A DNA stretch of 64,000 nucleotides from Victivallales bacterium. Lineage in GTDB: Bacteria > Verrucomicrobiota > Lentisphaeria > Oligosphaerales > Oligosphaeraceae. A program made the translations under genes and the position numbers. A model generated the notes under the pieces. It worked only from the letters and a program-made list of their open reading frames with translations. It ran no database searches and was not told the origin of the DNA. Where the stretch lies: contig JAGCSE010000309.1 of assembly GCA_017964325.1 (NCBI GenBank), positions 1 through 64,000 on the forward strand, read 5' to 3'. Numbering within the stretch: position 1 is the first letter of the stretch; each line of letters starts with the position of its first letter. Positions 1 through 8,330 of this stretch are shown piece after piece.

Positions 1-1266
1 CCATTCCTTCGAATCCTTGAATTCGGGGAAGAGGACGGCGATGTGGAAGAGGCCGTTCATTTCCATGGCGAGCCAGTTGTTCTGCGTCGGATAGGTGCGC
101 AAATGGTTGGCGTGTTCATAGAAGGACTTGACCATCAAGATGATGGAGTCGTCGTCGAAGACAGGGGAGCCGAGCATGCGGAAGAAGCAGTCCGGCCAGA
201 CGCCGAACGTGCGGATGCCCGTTGTGATGGTCCTCCAAGCGGAATATGGGACGTTGCCGTTTCCCGTGGCGGGCACGAGGCAGTCCTCCACCCAGCCGCG
301 CATCTGGCTGACGAATTCGCGGCCGTATTTTTCATCGCCGGTCTGCCAGTAGGCGTCCACGAGCGTCTTCCAGGCTCCATGGCGGTTCAACTGCCACGTC
401 CATTCGTTGTATTTCAGCGGCGTCGGATTGATGAGCCATTGGATGCGGTCGCCGAACTGGTGGGTGAATTCGCAGCTGGTCAGACGGTGGGCGACGATTT
501 CGTCTGCAGGATGCGTATTGTATTGCGGATTGCGCTTTTCGGGCGTCGGGCGGTCTTTCCACATTTGCGGCATTCGGGGTGTCTCGCGTTGTTTCAGATA
601 GTCCGCGAAGGCATGGCCCGCCTGTGTGTAGTCATGCTTTTTGACGGCGGCTTTGACATTTTCAAGCCCTTCTAAATCAAGATTCAAAGAGCTATAGAAC
701 TCTTCATCCGTCACACGGGGCCCCTTGGGGAGCGGAGGCATTTCGCCCTGCAGCAAACGGATGGGGCCGATATTGACGACAACGGCCGGATTCAGCGTGT
801 TGAAGAAGCCGGTGGCGGCGAAACGGAGCTCCGTAATCCACTGGAAGCCGATGGGGCTTCGTGTGACAAGCATGCGTTCCAACGGAAAGACGAAGCGTTT
901 CCAGCCTTGGAAATTCAGCTTGATCTGCTCGCTGAAATAGTCCGGGCCATCCGATTGCGGATTTTCGGAGCCGATGTAGAGGAGGAAGCGAGTCTTTGGA
1001 CGGAAGATCGGCGAGTACAGCCAGACTTCGAGCATGTTCCAGCCGCCTGCCGCCCAGTTGCGCGGAAAATTTTCGAACGACAGGGAGGCGGATTTTCCAT
1101 GCTCCCAGCGAATGCTTCCTTTGGCGATTTCGCATGATTGGGATTCGTCCAACGTCCCGCCTTTCCAAGTGGCGGGTCCTTCGGGAGATATGACGACGAG
1201 CGGTTCGGCTGCATGGACGGCCAGGGCGAACATGGAAATTATCAATGTATGGTGGAAATGAGACAT
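1..1266 (-). CDS. Heparinase II/III-type polysaccharide lyase, N-terminal part (cut by window edge)
   Basis: One frame is open from the ATG at 1266 to the window edge, giving 422 residues with no stop, so the 3' end is missing. The N-terminus is a signal peptide with a likely cut after AVHAA (about residue 21). Residues 30-190 look like a beta-sandwich domain. From about 200 there is the helical heparinase II/III N-terminal (alpha/alpha toroid) pattern, including NEWTWQLNRHGAW, a long YWQTGDEKYG helix pair and QNNWLAMEMNGLFH. These helices in known lyases form the substrate cleft; the catalytic beta-sheet part lies outside the window. An AGGA ribosome site sits about 8 bases upstream of the ATG. 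It is divergent from the gene at 1418, suggesting a shared glycan-use locus. Substrate unknown. Confidence 0.75.
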   Translation of the reverse strand, partial: MSHFHHTLIISMFALAVHAAEPLVVISPEGPATWKGGTLDESQSCEIAKGSIRWEHGKSASLSFENFPRNWAAGGWNMLEVWLYSPIFRPKTRFLLYIGSENPQSDGPDYFSEQIKLNFQGWKRFVFPLERMLVTRSPIGFQWITELRFAATGFFNTLNPAVVVNIGPIRLLQGEMPPLPKGPRVTDEEFYSSLNLDLEGLENVKAAVKKHDYTQAGHAFADYLKQRETPRMPQMWKDRPTPEKRNPQYNTHPADEIVAHRLTSCEFTHQFGDRIQWLINPTPLKYNEWTWQLNRHGAWKTLVDAYWQTGDEKYGREFVSQMRGWVEDCLVPATGNGNVPYSAWRTITTGIRTFGVWPDCFFRMLGSPVFDDDSIILMVKSFYEHANHLRTYPTQNNWLAMEMNGLFHIAVLFPEFKDSKEW

Positions 1267-1417
1267 GGATTCATCCTGTTTGAGTATGATTGGTTGAGAT
1301 TGAATGTCTTTTGTCTAAAATAACACGGTTTGATTGATTGGCAAAATTAAGAAGTGAGATTACTTTTGAGAAATATGAAAGATTAAATGATAATGTAAGA
1401 AATGGCATGGAGCAAAC

Positions 1418-4042
1418 ATGAAGCATACGACAGGATGTCTGATGTTGATGACGATGGGAATCATGACGGCGTTTGGCACGGAAATTCCTTTTAAATCGGC
1501 ATTTCCGCCTGTGGAAAAGGTGGAGGTGGCTGCAGGCGAGACGGAAAGTGTTTCTTCTCCCGTCGTTTTCCCGGCGATGAAAGGCGGCGATGGCATGGTG
1601 GCCGTGCTGAAAGTCAACTTGCGGATGGTGACGAAAGTCTTTGGCGGCTGGAATCCGTGGTGTGCTATTGAATTGAACGGCAAGGACATAAGTCAGTTCG
1701 CGGCCAACGGCACGCCGCGTTTGTTACTACGTGGGAGCGTATTGCATACAACGTTGGCACGGGAGGCGGAAAGGCCGTATTGGCGGCAAGGCGCTCATCC
1801 ACAGTTGATGACGTATTTCGCTCCGGCGGACGCAACGGATCTGGATCCGCGTATATTGGACAGGGAGTTCGGCTACGATTACTATCTTGATGTGGATGAT
1901 ATTGTCAACAAAGTAGTTATCGGTGCAGATGACCGCATCGAAGAGGAGAGGCAGAACACGCTTCGCTTCTTCAACGTGCTGTCGAAGAGCATTGCGGACT
2001 GTCCATTGCTGGTGAAGGATATCCAGTTGGGATGGGTGCCACGGGAGACGTTGAACGACTTGAAAGGAATCCGTTTATGGCGTCTTGACAAGGGGATGCA
2101 GACGGTGGCGGCGTTGGACGGCGACGGTTTTTCATTGGCCGTTTCAGCAAGCGGCGGCATGGCGGTGGCGTTTGGAAACAAGTCGGCGCAAACGCTATTT
2201 GTGGAATCTGCCTACAGCTATCCACAGGAGCAGGAGATGGGCTTCAACCGGCTGGAAATCATTGACAGAAAGGATGCTGCAAATGTAAAGGTTTCGCGGA
2301 ACGGCGAGGCAATCGACGTCGTCCTGCTGGGGAAGGCCGTGCGGGTGAAACGTCATATATCATTGGAAAGGAAACGGATCCGTGTTCAAGAGGAAATTAC
2401 GAATTGTCTGGAGGAGGATTTGGGGCTTGTGTGGCGGCAGGAGGCGTCCTACAGCGGAGTCATGCCGAAATCATGGCGGTTGACGGGGCTGACGGGCATC
2501 GAGGCGGCGGACGTGCAGGCGGCGGAGAATCCGACCGTATTCATGACGGACGGCGTGCAGGCGGTCGGATTCGTCATGGAGGATACGGTCAGCCGGATCC
2601 TTCTGGATTTGCATAAGACTGGCAATATATGCGTGTTCGGGTCGCGCGGCGTAGGCATTCCCGCCAAGGGAAAACTGTCGGTCGAATGGAGCATCTATCC
2701 GCTTGGCGGAGAGGAGATTGGCTATTTTGATTTCATCAACCGCGTCCGCGAAGACTGGGGCGTGAACAATACGGTTCCAGGGCCGTATCTCATCAAGGCG
2801 GAGGCACTTCCCGGCCTTCGGCTCGGCTTGGCGTCTGTCCAGCCGTGGCTGGACTATGCGGGCGGCATGGATCTGACGCGGGACGAATACAAGGCGACTG
2901 TGGCGCCGCAGATGGCTGAGCTGAAAAAGCAGTTTCCAGGCATCCTGCTCATGGGGCTGATTGAGACGAATCTCGTCAAATTCGATTCGCGGACGGTGCC
3001 ATGGGGCGAACAGCTTCCGCTGACCTACGCAGACCGAACGAATCCTAAAACACGTTATGGACAATATTTAAGTCTTGAACTCTCCAAAAAGCTCGAGCCC
3101 GTCACGCCGTATCGCGATTCGTTGCTGCATGATGCGGAAGGGCGCGTCATGATCGACAACTACTATGTCTATCAGCCGAAGCCGTACATCAATCTGATGC
3201 CGCAGGTCGAACGCGGCAACCACCGCTACAACGTCTTCCTGGAGCAAATTGATTTTCTCATGAAGAATGTGAAATTCAACGGCGTCTATATCGACCAGTT
3301 CAATCCAACGATGCGCGACGGCGTGAGCTACGACCGTTGGGACGGCCGCAGCGTGAAGCTGGACAAGAGTGGAAAGATTACGGCGCGATTCTACAATTAC
3401 GCGATTACAGGCGCGGAGGGTCGTATGGACATCGTGAAACGGATACGCGAACTGGGCGGAGTCGTGCTGACGAACGGCCATCCTGTCACGAAGGAGGAGC
3501 AGAATTCAGGGCGGTTGAGCTTCGCGGAGATGGAGAACGATCCGTGCAACCCATTGCCGTTCATGGACAAAAAGCCGCCGGAGTTCCGTTATCAGGCGAA
3601 AGGGCATCTGGCATCGCCGATCATTTTGAACCTGCGGCCACGTCGATATCAGCCGGCGAACGGGCCAGATTTGCGTGCGAAGATTCTCATGAAAGGAATG
3701 ATCACCGCCATACGCAACGGCGTGCTGCCATATTATTATGGTACGGAGCAGCCGCTGGAAGGGTCGGAGGCGGGCAGCTATGAGCTTGCCAATTGGCTGT
3801 TTCCGTTCACGCCTGTGAAGCTCGGGGAAGGCGTGCTACAAGGAAAAGAACGGACAATTGCCGTGATTTCAGGAACTTATCATCTTGGTGGTGCAAAGCG
3901 GCCCGCCGTGGCACGGTTCGACGACCATGGCCGCCCATGCGGTGAAGAGGGGATTGTCGTCAACGGCGGGCCGAATGCGTGGGAAGTGATGGTGACATTG
4001 AAAGATTGGAATGAAATGGCGTGCATGGTCTTGAAGGAATAA
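1418..4042 (+). CDS. Secreted TIM-barrel-like glycoside hydrolase, unclassified
   Basis: An 874-residue exported protein with a short signal peptide ending near AFGTE (residue 21), a GGAG ribosome site 7 bases before the ATG and a long N-terminal beta-rich half (to about 440). The C-terminal half has the rhythm of a (beta/alpha)8 hydrolase: PWLDYAGGMD, ILLMGLIETN, then NGVYIDQFNP near residue 630, where an aspartate after a hydrophobic strand is typical of a catalytic acid, and VVLTNGHP and FAEMEND further on. I cannot place it in a named GH family. It is followed after 51 bases by another secreted gene, so the two probably form an operon. Role inferred: polysaccharide breakdown outside the cell or in the periplasm. 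Confidence 0.55.
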   Translation: MKHTTGCLMLMTMGIMTAFGTEIPFKSAFPPVEKVEVAAGETESVSSPVVFPAMKGGDGMVAVLKVNLRMVTKVFGGWNPWCAIELNGKDISQFAANGTPRLLLRGSVLHTTLAREAERPYWRQGAHPQLMTYFAPADATDLDPRILDREFGYDYYLDVDDIVNKVVIGADDRIEEERQNTLRFFNVLSKSIADCPLLVKDIQLGWVPRETLNDLKGIRLWRLDKGMQTVAALDGDGFSLAVSASGGMAVAFGNKSAQTLFVESAYSYPQEQEMGFNRLEIIDRKDAANVKVSRNGEAIDVVLLGKAVRVKRHISLERKRIRVQEEITNCLEEDLGLVWRQEASYSGVMPKSWRLTGLTGIEAADVQAAENPTVFMTDGVQAVGFVMEDTVSRILLDLHKTGNICVFGSRGVGIPAKGKLSVEWSIYPLGGEEIGYFDFINRVREDWGVNNTVPGPYLIKAEALPGLRLGLASVQPWLDYAGGMDLTRDEYKATVAPQMAELKKQFPGILLMGLIETNLVKFDSRTVPWGEQLPLTYADRTNPKTRYGQYLSLELSKKLEPVTPYRDSLLHDAEGRVMIDNYYVYQPKPYINLMPQVERGNHRYNVFLEQIDFLMKNVKFNGVYIDQFNPTMRDGVSYDRWDGRSVKLDKSGKITARFYNYAITGAEGRMDIVKRIRELGGVVLTNGHPVTKEEQNSGRLSFAEMENDPCNPLPFMDKKPPEFRYQAKGHLASPIILNLRPRRYQPANGPDLRAKILMKGMITAIRNGVLPYYYGTEQPLEGSEAGSYELANWLFPFTPVKLGEGVLQGKERTIAVISGTYHLGGAKRPAVARFDDHGRPCGEEGIVVNGGPNAWEVMVTLKDWNEMACMVLKE

Positions 4043-4093
4043 TATGCGCATTTATAGGCTAAAATTCTATAATTAAAAAACAAAAGAGGTAGT

Positions 4094-5983
4094 ATGAAGA
4101 AAATGGCGATGATTCTTATGACGGCATTGACTATGACAGCACAGGCGGGGATTTATTGGACGAACGACGGCAAGGTGGCGTTCACGCCGCTTCCAGGAGG
4201 CGACAAGGCAGAGGATTTCCCTGCAGCCGCTATGCCGCCCGACTACAAGCCTACGGGGCTGACGCGAGACTATTATCTGGACATGATGGAGCCGATCGTC
4301 AAGCTGGCGGCCAACTGGGTTGACGAAAAGGGAGCGGTCATCGATCCTGTCATTAACCGCGAATGGGGGCAGACATCCCCGCGTTTCGCCAATGCAGGGG
4401 CCATTTTGATTTATTTCGGCCGTGTGCAAGAACTGAAGGATACAGTCTATCGCGTGATGGACTACACATGCGATAAATTGAGCCGTCCTGAAGTGTCGTC
4501 AAGCAGTCCGGACTTTTGGATGCGGGAATTGACGGTTGCCGTGGCGGTGTTGACACATGTTGCTCCGCCTGAACGGGTTGAACGTTGGAGGAACGCGTTG
4601 GCGAAAGTCTCGCCGGAAGATGTCTATAGAGCCGTTGACAAGACGGGCCAGAAGATCGCCCGCTTCAACAACTGGTGCCTTTTTGGCGCGAGCGGCGAGG
4701 CCATGCGGCAGGCGATGGGCATCACTGGGCCGGAAGGCGTCTTTTGGGGTGATACGTTCTTCGACCGCTATCTGGAGCCGCAGTACATCCATTTCACGGA
4801 AAAAGGAATGTACCGCGATCCGAACGACCCGTTCACGTATGACATCACGACGCGTTTCCAGTTGTCATGTGCGCTGATATGGGGCTATCGCGGCCGTAAC
4901 TTTGAGAAGCTCAATGAGTTGCTACGGCTTGGAGCGTTGTCGTTGCTTCGTTATGTGTCGCCGGCTGGTTATGTGCCGTTCGGCGGTCGTTCCGCTCAGT
5001 TCCAGTTCCAGGAGGCGATGACTGCCGCCATGTGTGAAATGGAGGCGTTGCGCTACAAGGAGGTGAATCCACGTGTGGCGGGGATGTTCAAACGGCAGGC
5101 GCACCGCAGCGCGCAGCTGATCCATCCGTATCTGGTGGATGAAAAACCGCATCGCCATATCAAGAATTATTTCGATCCCAATCTGTTGCATGGTTGTGAC
5201 AGTTACGGTCAGTATTCCGTCTATAGCCTGCTGTCGGCGGGATTTCTGGGCATGGCGGCGTTGTATGCGGACGATTCCATCGTGGAGACACCGACGCTTT
5301 CTGAATGGAGCTCCTACGCCTTCTATTTGCGCGGGGCATTCCACAAGATTTTCGTGAATTGCCAAGGCAATGGATTCGAATATGATACGCGTGCGCAACT
5401 GACAGAGGACGCGACAGGCATGGGGCGGATTCTGCTGAAGGGGGCTCCATACGGACTGCTTCCTGCGCTGCCGTTCGCCGTCAATCCAAAATACAAGATT
5501 GCCGAAGGTTTCCCGCAGGCGGAATATCCTGCATCCATTGCTCCCGTTTGGAAAAGCGCGGACGGCACGGTCTGGCGGCTTGCGCAGAAGGTGAAGGAGG
5601 AGGACAACGAATACACCGTTTTGGAGGAGAAGCCTGAAAAAGTGGCTATCCAGTTGAAATGGAATATGAAAGGCACGACCATTTCAGAGACATGGACGGT
5701 CACGCCGACGGAAATCTCGCTGGACAGCAAACTTGGCGGTGACTGTCATGACGGTGTCTGGGAGGTTCCCATTCTTGAAAACGACGGGAAGCACAAGCCG
5801 ACCGTGGCTGTGGAAGGCGATGCGTTGACGGCGACGATGGATGGTGTCAGCATCGTGGTGTCGGGAAGCTCCGCACCGTCGCTGGCTGAACAGCGTGTCA
5901 CGAACCGCACGGGGATTTATAAGGTATATCGCTTTCCGGTAGATGAAAAAGGGCATATTCATTTGACTTTCAAAGTCAAATGA
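4094..5983 (+). CDS. Secreted protein, probable alpha/alpha-toroid polysaccharide lyase-like
   Basis: A 629-residue protein with a clear signal peptide (MKKMAMILMTALTMTAQAG) and an AGAGG ribosome site. Residues 50-440 are mostly helical with paired-helix spacing and aromatic/asparagine patches (FNNWCLFGASGEAMRQ, RYLEPQYIHF, YDITTRFQLSC, YVPFGGRSAQFQFQ), which is the look of alpha/alpha-toroid lyases and hydrolases. Residues 440-629 are beta-rich. No family motif is secure. It lies 51 bases after the preceding secreted hydrolase and just before a strong hairpin terminator, so it closes that transcript. Best described as a glycan-degradation accessory enzyme of unknown specificity; a plain heparinase assignment would overstate what is visible. 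Confidence 0.5.
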   Translation: MKKMAMILMTALTMTAQAGIYWTNDGKVAFTPLPGGDKAEDFPAAAMPPDYKPTGLTRDYYLDMMEPIVKLAANWVDEKGAVIDPVINREWGQTSPRFANAGAILIYFGRVQELKDTVYRVMDYTCDKLSRPEVSSSSPDFWMRELTVAVAVLTHVAPPERVERWRNALAKVSPEDVYRAVDKTGQKIARFNNWCLFGASGEAMRQAMGITGPEGVFWGDTFFDRYLEPQYIHFTEKGMYRDPNDPFTYDITTRFQLSCALIWGYRGRNFEKLNELLRLGALSLLRYVSPAGYVPFGGRSAQFQFQEAMTAAMCEMEALRYKEVNPRVAGMFKRQAHRSAQLIHPYLVDEKPHRHIKNYFDPNLLHGCDSYGQYSVYSLLSAGFLGMAALYADDSIVETPTLSEWSSYAFYLRGAFHKIFVNCQGNGFEYDTRAQLTEDATGMGRILLKGAPYGLLPALPFAVNPKYKIAEGFPQAEYPASIAPVWKSADGTVWRLAQKVKEEDNEYTVLEEKPEKVAIQLKWNMKGTTISETWTVTPTEISLDSKLGGDCHDGVWEVPILENDGKHKPTVAVEGDALTATMDGVSIVVSGSSAPSLAEQRVTNRTGIYKVYRFPVDEKGHIHLTFKVK

Positions 5984-5994
5984 AAGCTAAAATA

Positions 5995-6025
5995 CTAGGG
6001 GCTCCAGAAAAACTGAAGCCCCTAG
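5995..6025. terminator. Bidirectional hairpin terminator
   Basis: A 13-base stem (CTAGGGGCTCCAG with CTGAAGCCCCTAG, one mismatch) around an AAAAA loop lies between two convergent genes. A-rich sequence on one side and T-containing sequence on the other make it usable in both directions. Confidence 0.7.
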
Positions 6026-6061
6026 AAATGCCAGAGATGTATTTTGGCTAGAGAGAAATAC

Positions 6062-6901
6062 TTACATGGCTAGGATTTTATCCATCGCCTTGGACGTGCG
6101 GTCGAGAAGCGTCGCATCCGGCGGCATCATTTCGGCTGTGATGGTCTTGTCGTAGCCGATGCTGCGGAGGGCGGCCATGGTGTCGCTCCAGGGGATATCG
6201 CCATCGAGCAGGTCGCAGAAACCGGCCAGCGTGCCGACGGAGAGCTTGAAATCTTTGATGTGGATGCGGTCAATGCGTTTGCCGAGAATTTCAATCCAGT
6301 GGGGCGGCCACTGCTGATGGTTGAGGACGTTACCGACATCGAAATAGGCGCCGACGGCGGGATTGTTGATGCTGTCGATGAAGGCTGCGAACTCCACGGG
6401 GGAGTACATGAAGCCGTTCCAAACGTTTTCAACAGCGAGCTTTACGCCAAGGTCTTTAGCGGTCTGGCCGAGTTCCGTGACGGCGTTGCGGGCCCATTCC
6501 ATGGCTTTTTCATAAGGTACGGGCTTGAAGGAAGGTTCCCATGGGATGACAATCGCGCCAGGCACGAAGAGGAGGGATTTGCAGCCGAGCCATGCAACAC
6601 GCTGCAAGGCGCCTTTGTGGAGTTCGATGGCCTGTTTGCGGATGGCGGGATCCAAACTGGTGGGGCAGCATCCCCAACTCATGCCGGAAGCGACGGATTC
6701 CAAGAGGATTCCAGCTTTTTCAGCGGCGGCCTTATAGGCTTTGCAGTCGGCTTCAGAGGTTTCAGGGGTGAGGGGGCCAGTTGTTCCGACGCAGAGTTCG
6801 AGAGCCTGGAAATTGGCGTTTTTGGCCTGCAGGATGGCGTCTTGCGCGGAGCAGGAGCCGTCGCCGCCTTGGACGGACCAGTAGCTGATGGCTTTGATCA
6901 T
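6062..6901 (-). CDS. Sugar phosphate isomerase/epimerase (xylose isomerase-like TIM barrel)
   Basis: A 279-residue cytosolic TIM-barrel protein of the AP endonuclease 2/xylose isomerase-like superfamily. Metal-ligand strands are visible: LAVENVWNG (Glu), GAYFDVGNV (Asp), RIHIKDFK (His/Asp) and TITAEMMP (Glu). The ATG at 6901 was chosen because AGGAAAG lies about 6 bases upstream and the family homology starts at once (MIKAISYWSVQGGD); the frame stays open upstream to 7114 but that part reads as non-coding. It is divergent from the Gfo/Idh oxidoreductase at 7065; such pairs usually act in one sugar or polyol pathway. The exact epimerisation cannot be read from sequence. Confidence 0.8.
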   Translation of the reverse strand: MIKAISYWSVQGGDGSCSAQDAILQAKNANFQALELCVGTTGPLTPETSEADCKAYKAAAEKAGILLESVASGMSWGCCPTSLDPAIRKQAIELHKGALQRVAWLGCKSLLFVPGAIVIPWEPSFKPVPYEKAMEWARNAVTELGQTAKDLGVKLAVENVWNGFMYSPVEFAAFIDSINNPAVGAYFDVGNVLNHQQWPPHWIEILGKRIDRIHIKDFKLSVGTLAGFCDLLDGDIPWSDTMAALRSIGYDKTITAEMMPPDATLLDRTSKAMDKILAM

Positions 6902-6967
6902 GGTTGCTTTCCTTTCATAAGGTGTGGAATCTTTTGGACAGAAAAGTGAAAAACACAAAATCTGTAT

Positions 6968-6996
6968 TAAGTTAGATGAAAATACGATGTTGTCAA
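6968..6996 (-). promoter_or_regulatory. Possible promoter of the sugar isomerase gene
   Basis: On the minus strand a perfect TTGACA (-35) lies at 6996-6991. Suitable -10 positions 16-17 bases downstream (TAACTT/AACTTA) are poor matches, so the call is tentative. Confidence 0.3.
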
Positions 6997-7023
6997 GCGA
7001 AAAATAAAAAAGCACTGAATGCG

Positions 7024-7038
7024 TTTTACGTAGTAAAA
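7024..7038. promoter_or_regulatory. 15-base palindrome, possible operator in divergent promoter region
   Basis: TTTTAC-GTA-GTAAAA is a perfect inverted repeat in the 163-base space between the divergent sugar isomerase and oxidoreductase genes, 27 bases before the latter. The size and symmetry suit a dimeric repressor site; no regulator gene is adjacent. Confidence 0.35.
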
Positions 7039-7064
7039 GCGATAAACAGGAAAAAGCAAAGGGT

Positions 7065-8330
7065 ATGGAAATTTTTGAAAAACTAAGTCCTTTCATGTTA
7101 CGGTCTGGAATCATCGAAGTCGGGAGGGATCGTTTGAAGCAGGTGGCACATAAATTGGCGTTTCTGCTGACGACGGAGGATTTGTCCAGTAACAGCCTGC
7201 AGGAATTGCTGGAGATATTTGACTGCCCGATATTCCGCTATCTGACGATGGCTGATGTGGCAAAATATTTCAACTATCAGGGAACCAAAGTGTTGGGATT
7301 CCGCCGCAACGAATTGAGCGCACAAGTCATGAAAGCATTGAAAGGATATGGCGTGACACGAGGAGCAAAAATTCCGTTGCATCCCAACGTCGCGATTCTG
7401 GGCGCGAGCGGAATCGGGCGGCATCATGCGAACTGGTGGCGATTGGAAGGCGCACGGGTGGCGGCGTTCCTTGGAAGCAATCCGGAAAGCATTGCAAAAA
7501 CGACAGATACGCTCAAAACTATGTTCTCATTCGATGGTCGCGGTTATTGCGATTTGGAAGAACTATTAACGACGGAAAAGCCTGACATCGTCGATGTCTG
7601 TCTCCCGCCGCAAATGCACTACAATGCTGTAAAGAACGCATTGGAAGCAGGTTGCCATGTGCTGTGCGAAAAGCCGTTTGTGTATGATGACGGCAAGTCT
7701 CCTGAAGAACTTCTTGAACAGGCCCGCGAATTGACGCTGCTAGCGGAGGAGAAACAACTTTCTCTTGGCATTTGCACGCAATATGTTGTCGCGGCGGACG
7801 AAATTCGTCGCCTATGGTTGGAAGAACATACAGGAGAGCATATTACGTCTTTTGAAGGGCGGCTGATTTCACCGACTCGCAACCGTCCGCCAAACGCCAA
7901 ATGGACTTGGATTGATTTGGCACCGCACATGTTGGGTGTCGCACAGGTTTTGTCAGGCTGCGGCGAAATCGACTACGACAATGTGAAGACGACGTTCGAG
8001 GGCCATTTGGCGGAAGTCACGTTCCCTTGCAAGTGCCGTGACGGTCGTATCTTGGATTGCAAGATCACGACGTTCCACCGCGATGAGGAGCCGAAGAACG
8101 TGCGGCAGATTGTCCTGAACGGCGAATTGTACGATGTCGGTGGCCGTCTGGACGAAAACAAAGTGTTCCAGATGGACATCCAGACACCGAGCGGCATCGT
8201 CGAAAAGCCTGACATGATGCGGCTTCTGATACGAAACTATCTCTACGGCTGCTTGAAAGTGCCTGGCAGGATGGCGCGGCAGAATCTTGAATGGATGCTG
8301 AAAATCATTGAAATAGCAGAAGGTAAGTAA
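7065..8330 (+). CDS. Gfo/Idh/MocA-family NAD(P)-dependent oxidoreductase with N-terminal extension
   Basis: A 421-residue protein. Residues from about 107 form a Rossmann domain (VAILGASGIGRHHANWW, a GxGxxG-type motif), followed by the family signature CHVLCEKPF (Lys for catalysis) near residue 205 and a mixed beta-sheet C-terminal domain. These enzymes oxidise or reduce sugars, inositols and related compounds. Residues 1-105 precede the usual start of the family and include a helical segment (LTMADVAKYFNYQGTKVLGFRRNELSAQ) that I do not recognise. Upstream bases contain AGGAAAAAG and AAAGGG, both poorly spaced, so the start is uncertain; internal ATGs have no better site. The stop overlaps the dsbD start (TAATG). 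Confidence 0.75.
   Translation: MEIFEKLSPFMLRSGIIEVGRDRLKQVAHKLAFLLTTEDLSSNSLQELLEIFDCPIFRYLTMADVAKYFNYQGTKVLGFRRNELSAQVMKALKGYGVTRGAKIPLHPNVAILGASGIGRHHANWWRLEGARVAAFLGSNPESIAKTTDTLKTMFSFDGRGYCDLEELLTTEKPDIVDVCLPPQMHYNAVKNALEAGCHVLCEKPFVYDDGKSPEELLEQARELTLLAEEKQLSLGICTQYVVAADEIRRLWLEEHTGEHITSFEGRLISPTRNRPPNAKWTWIDLAPHMLGVAQVLSGCGEIDYDNVKTTFEGHLAEVTFPCKCRDGRILDCKITTFHRDEEPKNVRQIVLNGELYDVGGRLDENKVFQMDIQTPSGIVEKPDMMRLLIRNYLYGCLKVPGRMARQNLEWMLKIIEIAEGK

Noticed and set aside
43..675. 210-codon plus-strand frame at the left edge
   Set aside because: Lies opposite the edge-cut lyase, whose frame encodes a signal peptide and family motifs; the plus-strand translation has none.
6902..7114. N-terminal extension of the sugar isomerase
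   Set aside because: The extra residues are hydrophobic and Phe/Ser-rich, overlap the divergent promoter region, and a good ribosome site lies just before the ATG at 6901.
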